From Jannaschia aquimarina (GTDB lineage Bacteria; Pseudomonadota; Alphaproteobacteria; Rhodobacterales; Rhodobacteraceae), in assembly GCF_000877395.1 (NCBI RefSeq), contig NZ_JYFE01000022.1, positions 1 through 49,374 of the forward strand: a stretch of 49,374 nt of DNA, written 5' to 3'. How positions within the stretch are numbered: the stretch's first letter is position 1; every line of letters begins with the position of its first letter. Shown here piece by piece: positions 7,728-16,247 of the stretch. Position numbers and translations under genes: made by a program. Below the pieces are notes generated by a model. That model was not told the DNA's origin, made no database searches, and saw nothing but the letters and a program-made list of their open reading frames with translations.

Positions 7728-9398
7728 ATGCCCTATCGTGCCCCCGTCGACGAGATCCGCTTCGTCCTCGACAATGTCGTCGGCTTCGACCGCGTCGCGG
7801 CGACCGAGACCTTCACCGAAGCGACGGCGGAGACGGTCGATGCGATCCTGACCGAGGCCGGCAAGATGACGAACGAAGTGCTGGCGCCGCTCAACCGCCA
7901 GGGCGACCTGCATCCAGCGCGGCTGGAGAACGGGGTCGTGCGCACCTCGCCGGGTTTCAAGGAAGGCTTCGAGGCCATCGCGGAGGGCGGCTGGCTCGGC
8001 ATGTCCGCCGATCCGGAGCATGGCGGGATGGGTCTGCCCATCACCCTGACCATGGCGGTTAACGAGATGATAGGCTCCGCCTGTCTCGCGATCCAGTTGA
8101 ACCCGCTGATGACCCAGGGCCAGATCGAAGCGCTGGAGGCCCATGCCAGCGACGAGATCAGGGATCTGTACATTCCCAAGCTCATCTCCGGCGAATGGAC
8201 CGGCACGATGAACCTGACGGAGCCGCAGGCAGGCTCGGATGTTGGCGCGCTCAGGACCAAGGCCGAGCCGAATGGCGACGGCACCTATGCGGTCACGGGC
8301 CAGAAGATCTACATCTCCTGGGGCGACCACGACATGGCCGAGAATATCTGCCACCTCGTGCTGGCGCGCCTGCCCGATGCCGGGCCGGGGACAAAGGGGA
8401 TCAGCCTCTTCATGGTGCCGAAGAAGCTGCCGGACGAGAACGGGAATGCGGGCGTGGCGAACGATCTCAAGGTCGTCTCGCTGGAGCACAAGCTAGGCCT
8501 GCACGGCTCGCCGACGGCGGTCATGCAGTATGACGGTGCCAAGGGCTGGCTTGTGGGCGAGCCACATCGGGGCATGGCGGCCATGTTCACCATGATGAAC
8601 AATGCCCGCCTCGGCGTCGGCGTGCAGGGCCTGTCCATCGCCGAGGCCGCGATGCAGCATGCCATCGGTTACGCGACGGATCGCCGCCAGGGCCGCACCG
8701 AAGCCGAGAACGGCTCGATCCTGGAACATGCCGATGTTCGGCGCATGGTCCTCGACATGAAGGCGCGGACCTTCGCGGTGCGCGCGCTCTGCCTCGATTG
8801 CGCGGTGGCACTCGACATGGCCAAGGCCACCGGAGACGCCTCTTGGGCCGCGCGCGGCGCCTTCCTGACCCCGATCGCCAAGGCCTTCGGCACGGATGTC
8901 GGCATCGCGGTGGCCTCCGAAGGCATTCAGGTCCATGGGGGCATGGGGTTCGTCGAAGAGACGGGAGCCGCCCAGTATCTCCGCGATGTCCGCGTCACGG
9001 CGATCTACGAAGGAACGAACGGCATCCAGGCGATGGATCTCGTGGGCCGCAAGCTGATGGATGGGGGCGCGGCCGCCTTCGCGATCCTCGACGAGGTGGA
9101 TCAGGCCGATCACGAGGGGCTGCGCGCCGCCGGCGCGGAATTGCGCACGTTGACGGAATGGATGCTCGAACGCCCTATGCAGGACCGCTTTGCCGGATCC
9201 GTCGCCTATCTGGCGGCCTTCGCGCGGATTCTGGGCGCGCATTACCACCTGCGTGCCGCTGAGGCCGACGCCTCTCGCGCGCCGCTTGCGCGCTTCGCCG
9301 CCGGTCGCCTGCTGCCCGAGGCGCTGGCCGAGATGGCCAAGGCGCGGACCGGGGCGGACGAGCTCTATGCGCTCAGCTCCGAGGAGATCGCGGCTTGA
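7728..9398 (+). CDS. Acyl-CoA dehydrogenase, long DmdC-like form
   Basis: A 556-residue flavoenzyme of the large acyl-CoA dehydrogenase subgroup, with an extra N-terminal domain and a C-terminal tail after the ~380-residue core. Diagnostic stretches are 'MNLTEPQAGSDVGALRTKA' (FAD and substrate loop), 'KLGLHGSPTAVMQYDGAKGWLVGEPHRGM', 'GGMGFVEETGAAQYLRDVR' and 'IYEGTNGIQAMDL', with E428 as the probable catalytic base. The subgroup includes DmdC, which oxidises 3-methylmercaptopropionyl-CoA in DMSP breakdown, but also fatty-acid enzymes; no other dmd gene is adjacent, so the substrate is left open. The ATG at 7728 follows AGAGGAGA. A metallo-hydrolase follows 73 bases downstream. Confidence 0.9.
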   Translation: MPYRAPVDEIRFVLDNVVGFDRVAATETFTEATAETVDAILTEAGKMTNEVLAPLNRQGDLHPARLENGVVRTSPGFKEGFEAIAEGGWLGMSADPEHGGMGLPITLTMAVNEMIGSACLAIQLNPLMTQGQIEALEAHASDEIRDLYIPKLISGEWTGTMNLTEPQAGSDVGALRTKAEPNGDGTYAVTGQKIYISWGDHDMAENICHLVLARLPDAGPGTKGISLFMVPKKLPDENGNAGVANDLKVVSLEHKLGLHGSPTAVMQYDGAKGWLVGEPHRGMAAMFTMMNNARLGVGVQGLSIAEAAMQHAIGYATDRRQGRTEAENGSILEHADVRRMVLDMKARTFAVRALCLDCAVALDMAKATGDASWAARGAFLTPIAKAFGTDVGIAVASEGIQVHGGMGFVEETGAAQYLRDVRVTAIYEGTNGIQAMDLVGRKLMDGGAAAFAILDEVDQADHEGLRAAGAELRTLTEWMLERPMQDRFAGSVAYLAAFARILGAHYHLRAAEADASRAPLARFAAGRLLPEALAEMAKARTGADELYALSSEEIAA

Positions 9399-9471
9399 TC
9401 GCGCGCGGGCCGGGGGGCCAGCCGGCCTCCGGTCCGTCCATGGTGATCCGAGATCCCGCGCGGGGGCGTAG

Positions 9472-10524
9472 ATGAACGCCCCCCTCGCCGACGGCTATGC
9501 CGGGCTGCGCTTTCCGTGGGAGGCGCCGCCCGCCGAGGGTGAAGCGATCGAAGTCGCCGACGGGGTGCTCTGGGCGCGGCTGCCGCTGCCGATGGCCCTG
9601 GACCACGTCAACGTCTACTTCCTGCGCGAGCCCGATGGCTGGACCATGGTCGATACCGGCTTCGACAGCCGCCGGACGCGCGCGATAATAGAAACGTTGC
9701 GGCAGGGCCCGTTGGGCGGAGGGCCGATTACCCGCCTGCTGGTCACGCATCATCACCCCGACCATGTGGGTCTCGCCGGATGGCTGCAATCTGAAGGCGC
9801 CGAACTGCTGATGACCCGCACGGCATGGCTGATGGCGCGCATGCTGACGCTGGACGAGCAGACCGTGCCCCCGCCCGAGACGCTGGACTTCTGCCGCCGC
9901 TACGGGATGGATCCGGAGGTGCTGGAAACCCGGTCGCGGGAACGGCCCTTCAACTTCGCCGACATCGTGGCGCGGCTGCCGCTGGGCTATACCCGGATCG
10001 CCCGGGGCGACCGTCTCAGCCTGGGCGGACGCGATTGGCTGGTCGAACAGGGCGACGGGCACGCGCCGGAACATGCCGTCCTGTTCGAGCAAGGGGGCGA
10101 TGGTCTGGTGATCGGGGGCGATCAGCTTCTGCCCGGCATCTCTCCGAATCTCGGCCTCTATCCGACCGAGCCTGGGGGTGACCCGGTCGGCGCGTGGCTT
10201 CGGGCCTGCAGCGACCTCGTGCCCTGGGCCGACGACGATCAACTGGTCCTGCCCGGGCACAAGACGCCCTATCGCGGCCTGCCCACGCGCCTTCGCTCGC
10301 TCGAGGCGAACCATGTCGCGGCGCTGGACCGTCTGCATCGTCACCTGTCGGAGCCGCGCATAGGTGGCGAATGCTTCGCGCCGCTCTTCAAGCGGCCGGT
10401 CACGGGGGACACTTACGGCCTCGCCTTCTTCGAGACGGCCGCGCATCTGAACCACCTGTGGCTCACCGGGCGGGCAACGCGAGAAGAGCGGTCGGACGGC
10501 GTCTGGCTCTGGCGAGCGGCATAG
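9472..10524 (+). CDS. Metallo-beta-lactamase fold hydrolase
   Basis: The 350-residue protein has the five metal-binding motifs of the MBL fold: 'THHHPDH' at 92-98, 'GDGHAPEH', 'IGGDQLLPGI', and 'LPGHKTPY', with 'DTGFD' near residue 61. MBL-fold hydrolases are di-metal enzymes that act on thioesters, lactones, phosphodiesters and other substrates. The C-terminal ~100 residues ('LRSLEANHVAALDRLHRHL', 'AHLNHLWLTGR') resemble the helical tail of MBL proteins found next to acyl-CoA enzymes. Adjacency to the dehydrogenase on the same strand suggests action on a CoA thioester or its product; this is inference. The ATG at 9472 follows GGGGGCG. Confidence 0.88.
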   Translation: MNAPLADGYAGLRFPWEAPPAEGEAIEVADGVLWARLPLPMALDHVNVYFLREPDGWTMVDTGFDSRRTRAIIETLRQGPLGGGPITRLLVTHHHPDHVGLAGWLQSEGAELLMTRTAWLMARMLTLDEQTVPPPETLDFCRRYGMDPEVLETRSRERPFNFADIVARLPLGYTRIARGDRLSLGGRDWLVEQGDGHAPEHAVLFEQGGDGLVIGGDQLLPGISPNLGLYPTEPGGDPVGAWLRACSDLVPWADDDQLVLPGHKTPYRGLPTRLRSLEANHVAALDRLHRHLSEPRIGGECFAPLFKRPVTGDTYGLAFFETAAHLNHLWLTGRATREERSDGVWLWRAA

Positions 10525-10713
10525 ACCGAAAAACAGGACGGGCCGGACTTACCCGACCCGCCTTACACTGAACAAGTGGCGACGTACCCCTGCCGCTCTA
10601 CCGCTTACGTCAAGAACATAACGCGAAGGCGGCGTCAGGTGAACTTGGCGAAATGGTCAGGCAGGGGATGCGGCGCGGTGTGCAAATCGAGGCGCTCGGG
10701 CTAGATCGTGCGC
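10525..10713. other. Intergenic stretch, no gene seen
   Basis: About 190 bases between the MBL gene and the DUF6173 gene. A short imperfect hairpin (CGGGCCGG against CCGACCCG) just after the MBL stop could mark the transcript end but lacks a T run. No convincing promoter or small reading frame was seen. Confidence 0.5.
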
Positions 10714-11175
10714 ATGACAGAACCGCTCACGACCGCCGAGGCGATGGAGGCCGCGGCCCTCAACCGCGAACCCCATACCGACGGCACCGATCACGCACCG
10801 GCCCCTCCGCACGGGCCCCGACCCCGGTCTCCGGCGGAATGGGCCTGCCGCCGAATTGTCCTGTATCTCAAGGCGTTCGAGGAAAATCTCGACGAAGAGC
10901 ACGAGGCGGCGATGGGCTTCGCTTCGGGGCCGGGGGACGGGGTGATGCGGATCCAGGGGATCGGCTTCTCGGCCCCCGACCTCGTGACATTCGCGGGGGT
11001 CGATGCCCGTGGCGAGAGGATGCAGCTCGTTCAGCATCTCAGCCAGCTCAGCGTCGCGTTCCGGGCCGTCCGGAAAGCGCCCGACCGTCCGGCCCAGCGA
11101 ATCGGCTTCAAGTTGAGCCGCGCTTTGGAAGACGACCCCGCAACAGGGGCGAAACGCCACGCCGACACGACGTGA
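10714..11175 (+). CDS. DUF6173 family protein
   Basis: A 153-residue protein whose central block ('SPAEWACRRIVLYLKAFEENLDEEHEAAMGFA', 'MRIQGIGFSAPDLVTFAGVDARGERMQLVQHLSQL', 'RIGFKL') matches what is known as DUF6173, a family seen mainly in Rhodobacteraceae and without an assigned function. No signal peptide, membrane helix or catalytic motif is visible, so it is probably a small cytoplasmic protein. The ATG at 10714 is taken as the start; a GTG two codons upstream (10708) is equally possible and neither has a strong ribosome site. The N-terminal 35 residues are Pro-rich and look unstructured. Confidence 0.75.
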   Translation: MTEPLTTAEAMEAAALNREPHTDGTDHAPAPPHGPRPRSPAEWACRRIVLYLKAFEENLDEEHEAAMGFASGPGDGVMRIQGIGFSAPDLVTFAGVDARGERMQLVQHLSQLSVAFRAVRKAPDRPAQRIGFKLSRALEDDPATGAKRHADTT

Positions 11176-11229
11176 CAGGCTGGCACCGGCACGCTATGGG
11201 GCGTGCCGAGACGACCAACGGAGAGAGAC

Positions 11230-11376
11230 ATGGCCGACCCCGAGCCCAAGCACGAACACGGGCGGATGGACATCACCGAGCATGAGAAGACCTTCGCGGG
11301 CTTCGTGACCTTCACAAAGTGGACGGTGATCGTCATCATCGCGGTCCTCGTCTTCCTGGCCCTCTTCCGCACCTGA
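11230..11376 (+). CDS. aa3-type cytochrome c oxidase subunit IV
   Basis: A 48-residue membrane peptide beginning 'MADPEPKHEHGRMDITEHEK' with one helix ('WTVIVIIAVLVFLALF', about 31-46). The pattern 'HGxMDxxxxEKTFxGF' followed by a single helix is the bacterial aa3-oxidase subunit IV family, known from Rhodobacter and Paracoccus as a small subunit lying beside the catalytic core and dispensable for activity. The ATG at 11230 follows GGAGAGAGA. Its TGA stop shares one base with the ATG of the lipoprotein gene that follows, so the two are translationally linked. The main oxidase genes are not in this window. Confidence 0.88.
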   Translation: MADPEPKHEHGRMDITEHEKTFAGFVTFTKWTVIVIIAVLVFLALFRT

Positions 11377-11996
11377 TGCGCGCTCTGATCGTGGTGGCGG
11401 CGCTGGCCCTCGCGGGGTGCGGCGCGGACAACATCTACGCGCCGCTCGAAGAAGTGCAGAGCCGCGCCTGGAGCGAACCGGGCCCGACCAAGCTCACGCT
11501 GATCACCGCGATCAACAATCGCTCGGGATCGGGCGGGCACTCGGCGCTGATGATATCCGGATCCCAGCGCGTGATCTACGATCCGGCGGGGACATGGTGG
11601 CATCCGGTCGCGCCCGAACGTGGGGACGTGAAATACGGAATCACACCACAACTTCTGGATTTCTACGTCGATTACCACGCCCGCCCCACCTACCACGTCG
11701 TCATGCAGGAGATCACGGTGTCGCCGGAGATTGCCGAGCGGGCCCTGCGTCTGGTGCAGGAACGCGGACCTGCCAGCAAGGCGACCTGTGGGCAGGTCGT
11801 GTCCGGCGTGCTGCGCGATCTGGGATTCACCCAGGTGCGGCAAGGATGGTTCCCGGACCGGATCATGCGGGACTTCGCCAATGTGCCGGGCGTGAACGAG
11901 AGCAAGGTCTTCGACGATACCGTCGATCCATGGTCCCCCGAACGGCCCGGCGTGGCCCGAATCGAAGACGACGGCATCGTCCTCGAAGACAGCTGA
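11376..11996 (+). CDS. Predicted lipoprotein of unknown function
   Basis: The 206-residue product has a lipoprotein signal with lipobox 'LALAGC' and Cys15 as the lipidated residue, so it is expected to be anchored to a membrane facing the periplasm. The mature part contains 'SGSGGHSALMISGSQRVIYDPAGTWWHP', 'YVDYHARPTYHVVMQEITVS' and 'ATCGQVVSGVLRDLGF', which resembles NlpC/P60-like or DUF4105-like papain folds (a His, then a conserved 'TCGQ' Cys). The enzymatic reading is a guess from motif order, not a family match I can name. The start overlaps the stop of the oxidase subunit gene by one base. Confidence 0.75.
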   Translation: MRALIVVAALALAGCGADNIYAPLEEVQSRAWSEPGPTKLTLITAINNRSGSGGHSALMISGSQRVIYDPAGTWWHPVAPERGDVKYGITPQLLDFYVDYHARPTYHVVMQEITVSPEIAERALRLVQERGPASKATCGQVVSGVLRDLGFTQVRQGWFPDRIMRDFANVPGVNESKVFDDTVDPWSPERPGVARIEDDGIVLEDS

Positions 11997-12010
11997 CGTT
12001 ACACGCGGGT

Positions 12011-12030
12011 CCCGCCCGTGCTAGGGCGGG
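12011..12030 (+). promoter_or_regulatory. Hairpin covering the ribosome site of the MFS gene
   Basis: CCCGCCC at 12011-12017 pairs perfectly with GGGCGGG at 12024-12030 across a six-base loop. The 3' arm is the G-rich stretch just before the ATG at 12034, so the stem would hide the ribosome site. Without a T run it is a poor terminator; either role is possible. Confidence 0.45.
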
Positions 12031-12033
12031 GCG

Positions 12034-13446
12034 ATGTCCAACGCGCTGCCCCTCCCGTGCCAGCCAGCCGATCCCGGCCATGCCGACTGCCCCGATACGC
12101 GCGGCACCCTGATCGCCACGGTGATCGGCTCCAGCCTCGTCTTCGTCCTCGGCTCGATCGTGAACGTGGCCTTGCCGCAGATGCAGGACGGCTTCGGCAC
12201 GGGACCTGCCGGTGCCCAGTGGATCGTGAATTCCTACCTGCTGCCTCTGTCGGCGCTTGTCCTCCTGGGAGGCGCGCTGGGGGACCATTACGGACGCAAG
12301 GCGGTCTTTCTCGCGGGCCTTGCGGTCTTTGCGGCATCCTGCATCCTTTGCGCGATCGCGTGGTCCTTCCCGGTCTTTCTGATCGGGCGCGTGCTGGAAG
12401 GCGTGGGCGCGGCGATGATCGCGCCGACATCGCTCTCGATCCTGTCCGGTGCCTTCACCGGCAAGGCCCGCGGTGCCGCCATCGGGACCTGGGCCGGCGC
12501 GGGGGCGGCTGCGGGCGCGCTGGCGCCGGTCGCGGGCGGCTGGATCGTCGATGCAGCCGGGTGGCGCTGGGCCTTCGTGGCTGTTCTGCCCTTCGTGGCG
12601 GCGGCAATGGTGATCGGCGCCCGCTCGGTCAAGGAAAGCCGGGCCGAACGCGGCGAACGCGCGCCGCTCGACTGGACGGGGGCGGTGCTGGCAGCGCTGG
12701 GCCTGCTGGCGGCGACCTGGAGCCTGACCTCGCTGCCGGCGCAAGGCGCGACACCGGCGACGCTGGGAGGACTTGCCGGGGGCCTCGTCCTGCTGGGCGC
12801 ATTCCTATGGGTCGAGCATCGCAAGGGAGAGCGGGCGATGACCCCGCTCGCGCTCTTCGACGACAAGGCGTTTTCGGGCCTCTCGGTCTTCACGTTCCTG
12901 CTCTACGCGGCGCTGGGCGGGCTGATGTTCCTGCTGCCCTACGTCCTGATCCGGGGGGCGGGCTACTCCTCGACGGCGGCAGGCGCCGCCATCCTGCCCT
13001 TTCCGCTGATCCTCGGCCTGCTCAGCCGTGCCGTCGGGGGGTTGCTGACGGAAAAGTTGGGCACGCGCCTGCTGCTGACGGCGGGGGCGGGGCTGGTGGC
13101 GGCAGGCTTCGCGCTGTTCGGCCGCGTCCCGTCCGAGGGGCTGTCCTATGCGGTCCATATCCTGCCGCCCCTTCTGCTGCTGGCAGTGGGCATGGCCTTC
13201 GCGGTCGCACCCCTGACGGCGGCGGTGCTGGACGCCGCCGGGGAGGAACGGTCCGGCGTCGCCTCGGGCGTCAACAACGCGATCAGCCGGGTGGGCGGCC
13301 TGGTGGCGACCGCACTCCTGGGCCTGGTCCTGGGGGGCGAGGCGCTGCTGTCGGGCTTCGCGACGGCGGCTTGGGCGGGCGCGGTTCTCGCGGCGGCGGC
13401 GGGCGTCGTGGCCTTCGCATCCCTGCGACCGGCCCCGCCCCCCTGA
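12034..13446 (+). CDS. MFS exporter, DHA2 (EmrB/QacA-like) family
   Basis: A 470-residue integral membrane protein with about fourteen hydrophobic helices, the count expected of the DHA2 drug:proton antiporters. Motif A is present in modified form ('GALGDHYGRKAVFLAG'), and motif C-like 'GGALAPVAGGWIVDAAGWRWAFV' follows 'RVLEGVGAAMIAPTSLSIL'. These proteins export hydrophobic drugs, dyes or metabolites using the proton gradient. The N-terminal 25 residues contain two Cys and are unusual for the family. It stands 37 bases after the lipoprotein gene and is closed by a shared bidirectional terminator with rpsU. The substrate cannot be told from sequence. Confidence 0.9.
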   Translation: MSNALPLPCQPADPGHADCPDTRGTLIATVIGSSLVFVLGSIVNVALPQMQDGFGTGPAGAQWIVNSYLLPLSALVLLGGALGDHYGRKAVFLAGLAVFAASCILCAIAWSFPVFLIGRVLEGVGAAMIAPTSLSILSGAFTGKARGAAIGTWAGAGAAAGALAPVAGGWIVDAAGWRWAFVAVLPFVAAAMVIGARSVKESRAERGERAPLDWTGAVLAALGLLAATWSLTSLPAQGATPATLGGLAGGLVLLGAFLWVEHRKGERAMTPLALFDDKAFSGLSVFTFLLYAALGGLMFLLPYVLIRGAGYSSTAAGAAILPFPLILGLLSRAVGGLLTEKLGTRLLLTAGAGLVAAGFALFGRVPSEGLSYAVHILPPLLLLAVGMAFAVAPLTAAVLDAAGEERSGVASGVNNAISRVGGLVATALLGLVLGGEALLSGFATAAWAGAVLAAAAGVVAFASLRPAPPP

Positions 13447-13452
13447 AAAGGC

Positions 13453-13478
13453 AAAGCCCCCGCAGGGACGGGGGCTTT
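13453..13478. terminator. Bidirectional terminator between MFS gene and rpsU
   Basis: AAAGCCCCC at 13453-13461 pairs with GGGGGCTTT at 13470-13478, and the stem extends by one G-C pair around a six-base loop. The A/T flanks serve both strands, matching its position between two convergent genes. Confidence 0.85.
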
Positions 13479-13501
13479 CCAGTTCGCGAAGCGGCGTGAT
13501 C

Positions 13502-13708
13502 TTACATCATGCCTTCGCGCTGGGCCTTCTTCCGTGCGAGCTTGCGGGCGCGGCGGATGGCCTCGGCCTTTTGGCGGGCTTTCTTCTCCGAGGGCTTCTC
13601 GAAGTGCTGCCGCAGCTTCATCTCGCGGAAGACTCCTTCGCGCTGAAGTTTCTTCTTCAGAGCGCGAAGCGCCTGATCGACGTTGTTGTCGCGGACGCTG
13701 ACCTGCAT
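13502..13708 (-). CDS. rpsU: 30S ribosomal protein S21
   Basis: The 68-residue basic protein '[20 protein letters not shown]' to '[14 protein letters not shown]' is S21, which sits on the small-subunit platform near the anti-Shine-Dalgarno end of 16S rRNA and aids initiation. Length and the '[29 protein letters not shown]' core are normal. The ATG is complementary to 13706-13708; the longer in-frame extension upstream is a shadow of the divergent COQ9 gene. A G-rich site (AAAGGTGG) lies upstream. Divergence from a COQ9 gene is a frequent arrangement in Rhodobacteraceae. Confidence 0.97.
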   Translation of the reverse strand: MQVSVRDNNVDQALRALKKKLQREGVFREMKLRQHFEKPSEKKARQKAEAIRRARKLARKKAQREGMM

Positions 13709-13819
13709 GTGGTTGTCACCACCTTTCCGAGTTAGAGTTGCACAATAGATGCAGGAGGCGCCCCAATAGCGAGGCGCGTCCGCCTTGTCCACCCGCCCGT
13801 CACCCGACAGGAGTCTCCG

Positions 13820-14530
13820 ATGCGCAACGATCTGAAGGACCGCCTGCTGGATGCGATCCTGCCCCATGTTCCCTTCGACGGCTGGTCCGAATCCGCGTTC
13901 CGCCGCGCGGTCGAGGATGCGGGCGTCACCCCCGCCGAGGCGCGCGGGGCGTTTCCCCGCGGCGCGCTGGACGCGGCCTTGCATTTCCACGCGCGTGGCG
14001 ACGAACGGATGGCCGAACGGCTCCGCTCCGAAGATCTGAGCGAAATGCGATACCGTGACAAGGTCGCCTACGGCGTCCGCGTCAGGATCGAAATCGCGGG
14101 CGAGCATCGTGAGGCCGTCCGCCGGGGCATGACGCTATTTGCCTTGCCGATGCACGCGGCCGATGGCCTCAAGGCGATGTGGGGGACGGCGGATGCGATC
14201 TGGGACGCGCTCGGCGACACATCCGACGACGTGAACTGGTACACCAAGCGGGCGACGCTCTCGGGTGTCTACGGGTCGGTCGTGCTCTACTGGCTTGGGG
14301 ATCAGTCCGAAGGCCACCGGGAAACGTGGGAGTTCCTCGACCGCCGGATCGAGGATGTGATGCGGATCGAGAAGGTGAAAGGCCGGGCGCGCCAATCGCG
14401 CCTCTTCCAACGTCTCGGCTCCATGGCCGACCCACTCCTGTCGCGGATTCGCGCGCCCGTGCGGATGCCGCGCGGCGACCTGCCGGGCTACTGGGCCACG
14501 CCGCCTAGCGGAGCACGACCGCCAGAGTGA
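13820..14530 (+). CDS. COQ9 family ubiquinone-biosynthesis protein
   Basis: A 236-residue COQ9-family protein. COQ9 binds isoprenoid lipids and presents substrates to the hydroxylase of ubiquinone synthesis. The N-terminal TetR-like helices ('[28 protein letters not shown]') and the lipid-binding half ('[50 protein letters not shown]') are both clear. The family's C-terminal helix is present ('[20 protein letters not shown]'), and the last ~30 residues are Pro/Gly-rich. The ATG at 13820 follows an ACAGGAG site. Its 3' end overlaps the convergent membrane-protein gene by 26 bases. Confidence 0.93.
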   Translation: MRNDLKDRLLDAILPHVPFDGWSESAFRRAVEDAGVTPAEARGAFPRGALDAALHFHARGDERMAERLRSEDLSEMRYRDKVAYGVRVRIEIAGEHREAVRRGMTLFALPMHAADGLKAMWGTADAIWDALGDTSDDVNWYTKRATLSGVYGSVVLYWLGDQSEGHRETWEFLDRRIEDVMRIEKVKGRARQSRLFQRLGSMADPLLSRIRAPVRMPRGDLPGYWATPPSGARPPE

Positions 14531-14840
14531 CCGCATGCAGCGCGGCGATGCCCAGATTGGCCATCGCGACCGGATGCCCGACGCCGAGCAGCGGCGCGGT
14601 CAGCAGCTTGTAGACCACCTGCACCGCCAACAGCCCCGGCCCCAGCGCGGACCGCGCCGCGGGCCAGGCCAACAGCAGCGCCGAGAGGATCAGGATCGCC
14701 GCATAGACCGCCACCAGGATGCGGCGGGCCGGCGTGTCCACCCCGAAGGCCACGTCCTGCGCGCCGGTCGACAGGCCCCAGATCACCGGGACCAGCACCA
14801 CGACGTTCACGATCAGCGAGACGAACATCATGGGGGGCAT
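14505..14840 (-). CDS. Small integral membrane protein of unknown function
   Basis: About 111 residues with four hydrophobic segments ('FVSLIVNVVVLVPVIWGL', 'ILVAVYAAILILSALLLAW', 'ALGPGLLAVQVVYKLLTAPLLGVG', '[19 protein letters not shown]'), so it is an inner-membrane protein. I do not recognise a named family. Three nearby Met codons could be the start (complementary to 14838-14840, 14829-14831 or 14826-14828); the first is used. It runs antisense into the last 26 bases of the COQ9 gene and is divergent from the quinone oxidoreductase gene with 70 bases between starts. Confidence 0.7.
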   Translation of the reverse strand: MPPMMFVSLIVNVVVLVPVIWGLSTGAQDVAFGVDTPARRILVAVYAAILILSALLLAWPAARSALGPGLLAVQVVYKLLTAPLLGVGHPVAMANLGIAALHAVTLAVVLR

Positions 14841-14910
14841 ACGCACGGGCGCTCCGGCTGGATGGGCCCCGCCCCACCTGCTACCCCCGGACAGGATAGG
14901 AGGACCACCG

Positions 14911-15897
14911 ATGCCCATCCCTGACACCATGCGCTGCGTCGAGATCTCGGCGCCCGGCGGACCCGACGTCCTGCGCCTGACCGAGCGTCCGGTGCCGATG
15001 CCGAGCGCCGGCGAGATCCTGATCGCAATCGCTCATGCGGGGGTGAACCGGCCCGACTGCCTGCAACGCGCGGGCGCCTACGATCCGCCGCCCGGCGCCT
15101 CGGACCTGCCGGGTCTCGAAGCGGCCGGGACCGTCGCAGCCGTCGGCGAAGGCGTCGGCCGCTGGAAGGTCGGCGACGAGGTTTGCGCCCTGCTGCCGGG
15201 CGGCGGCTATGCGGATTACGCCGTCACCCCGGCCGAGCACGCCCTGCCGATCCCTGCGGGCCTGACCCTCGCTCAGGCGGCGGCGCTGCCCGAGACCTGC
15301 TTCACCGTCTGGTCGAACGTCTTCGACCGGGGCGGCCTGCGGGCCGGGGAGCGGATGCTGGTCCATGGCGGCGCCTCTGGCATCGGGACGACAGCGATCC
15401 AGCTGGCCGTTGCACGGGGCGCCCGCGTCTGGGCCACCGCCGGGGGCCCCGAGCGGGCGGCGCGCTGCACCGATCTGGGCGCCACGGGCATCGACTACCG
15501 GTCCGAGGACTTCGTCCAGATCCTGCGCGACGCAGGCGGCGCGGATGTGATCCTCGACATGGTCGGTGGCGACTACATCGTCCGCAATCTGAAGGCTCTG
15601 GCCGAGGACGGGCGGCTGGTGCAGATCGCGTTCCTGAACGGCCCGAAGGCCGAAGTGAACTTCGCGCCGCTCATGACGCGGCGCCTGACGATCACCGGCT
15701 CGACCCTGCGGCCCCGTTCCGATGCCGAAAAGGCGCGGCTGGCAGAGGCTCTTCGCACGGAAGTCTGGCCGTTGATCGAGGCGGGCCGGATGGGTCCGAT
15801 CATGGACCGGGCCTTTCCGCTGAAAGAGGCCGCCGCCGCCCACGCCCATATGGAGAATGGCGGCCCGGTCGGAAAGATCGTGCTGAACGTCGCCTGA
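14911..15897 (+). CDS. Zinc-less quinone oxidoreductase, PIG3/TP53I3 type
   Basis: The 328-residue enzyme belongs to the medium-chain dehydrogenase superfamily, quinone oxidoreductase branch: 'AGVNRPDCLQRAGAYDPPPGASDLPGLEAAGTV', the NAD(P)H-binding 'VHGGASGIGTTAIQLAVARGARV', and the PIG3-like ending 'AHAHMENGGPVGKIVLNV'. It lacks the structural and catalytic zinc ligands, as expected for this branch, and should reduce quinones or enones with NADPH in the cytoplasm. The ATG at 14911 follows ATAGGAGG at 14896-14903. It is convergent with the coiled-coil membrane gene, 8 bases apart. Confidence 0.9.
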   Translation: MPIPDTMRCVEISAPGGPDVLRLTERPVPMPSAGEILIAIAHAGVNRPDCLQRAGAYDPPPGASDLPGLEAAGTVAAVGEGVGRWKVGDEVCALLPGGGYADYAVTPAEHALPIPAGLTLAQAAALPETCFTVWSNVFDRGGLRAGERMLVHGGASGIGTTAIQLAVARGARVWATAGGPERAARCTDLGATGIDYRSEDFVQILRDAGGADVILDMVGGDYIVRNLKALAEDGRLVQIAFLNGPKAEVNFAPLMTRRLTITGSTLRPRSDAEKARLAEALRTEVWPLIEAGRMGPIMDRAFPLKEAAAAHAHMENGGPVGKIVLNVA

Positions 15898-15905
15898 CGG
15901 CGCGG

Positions 15906-16247
15906 TCAGGAAGCGGCCTGGCTGCCTGAATTGACACTTTCGATGTAGCGCCGCAGCTCTTCGGCCTCGTGGCGCGCCTCGCGCAGGCCTTCCATCGCGG
16001 CGCGCGCCTCGGCCTGCGCTTCTTGTAGCTGCTGGCCCAGCTCCCCCTCGCGGTGGTGGATCCAGGCGATCGCCTGATCGCGCTGCTCCTCGGCCTCGTG
16101 CAGGGCCTGCGCCATGCCGTCGAGCTCGGTCATGTCGTTCTGTGTCACCCGACCGAACCGTCCGACCAGCCACGAGGCGACCCAGCCCAGCACGAAAGCA
16201 AGGAACAGGATCACCGCGATGGCGATGACGAATTCGGTGCGGTTCAT
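15906..16247 (-). CDS. Membrane-anchored coiled-coil protein
   Basis: A 113-residue protein with one N-terminal membrane helix ('VIAIAVILFLAFVLGWVASWLVG', about 7-29) and then a long Ala/Glu/Arg-rich helix (about 38-105) with heptad-like spacing, typical of a coiled coil. No family is recognised. Its ATG overlaps the stop of the OmpA-family gene (ATGA at 16244-16247), so the two are translationally coupled and the small protein may assist the OmpA-like one in the envelope. The function is inferred from this linkage only. Confidence 0.78.
   Translation of the reverse strand: MNRTEFVIAIAVILFLAFVLGWVASWLVGRFGRVTQNDMTELDGMAQALHEAEEQRDQAIAWIHHREGELGQQLQEAQAEARAAMEGLREARHEAEELRRYIESVNSGSQAAS

Noticed and set aside
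10540-10565. A terminator after the MBL gene.
   Set aside because: The stem is interrupted by a C-A mismatch and has no T run.
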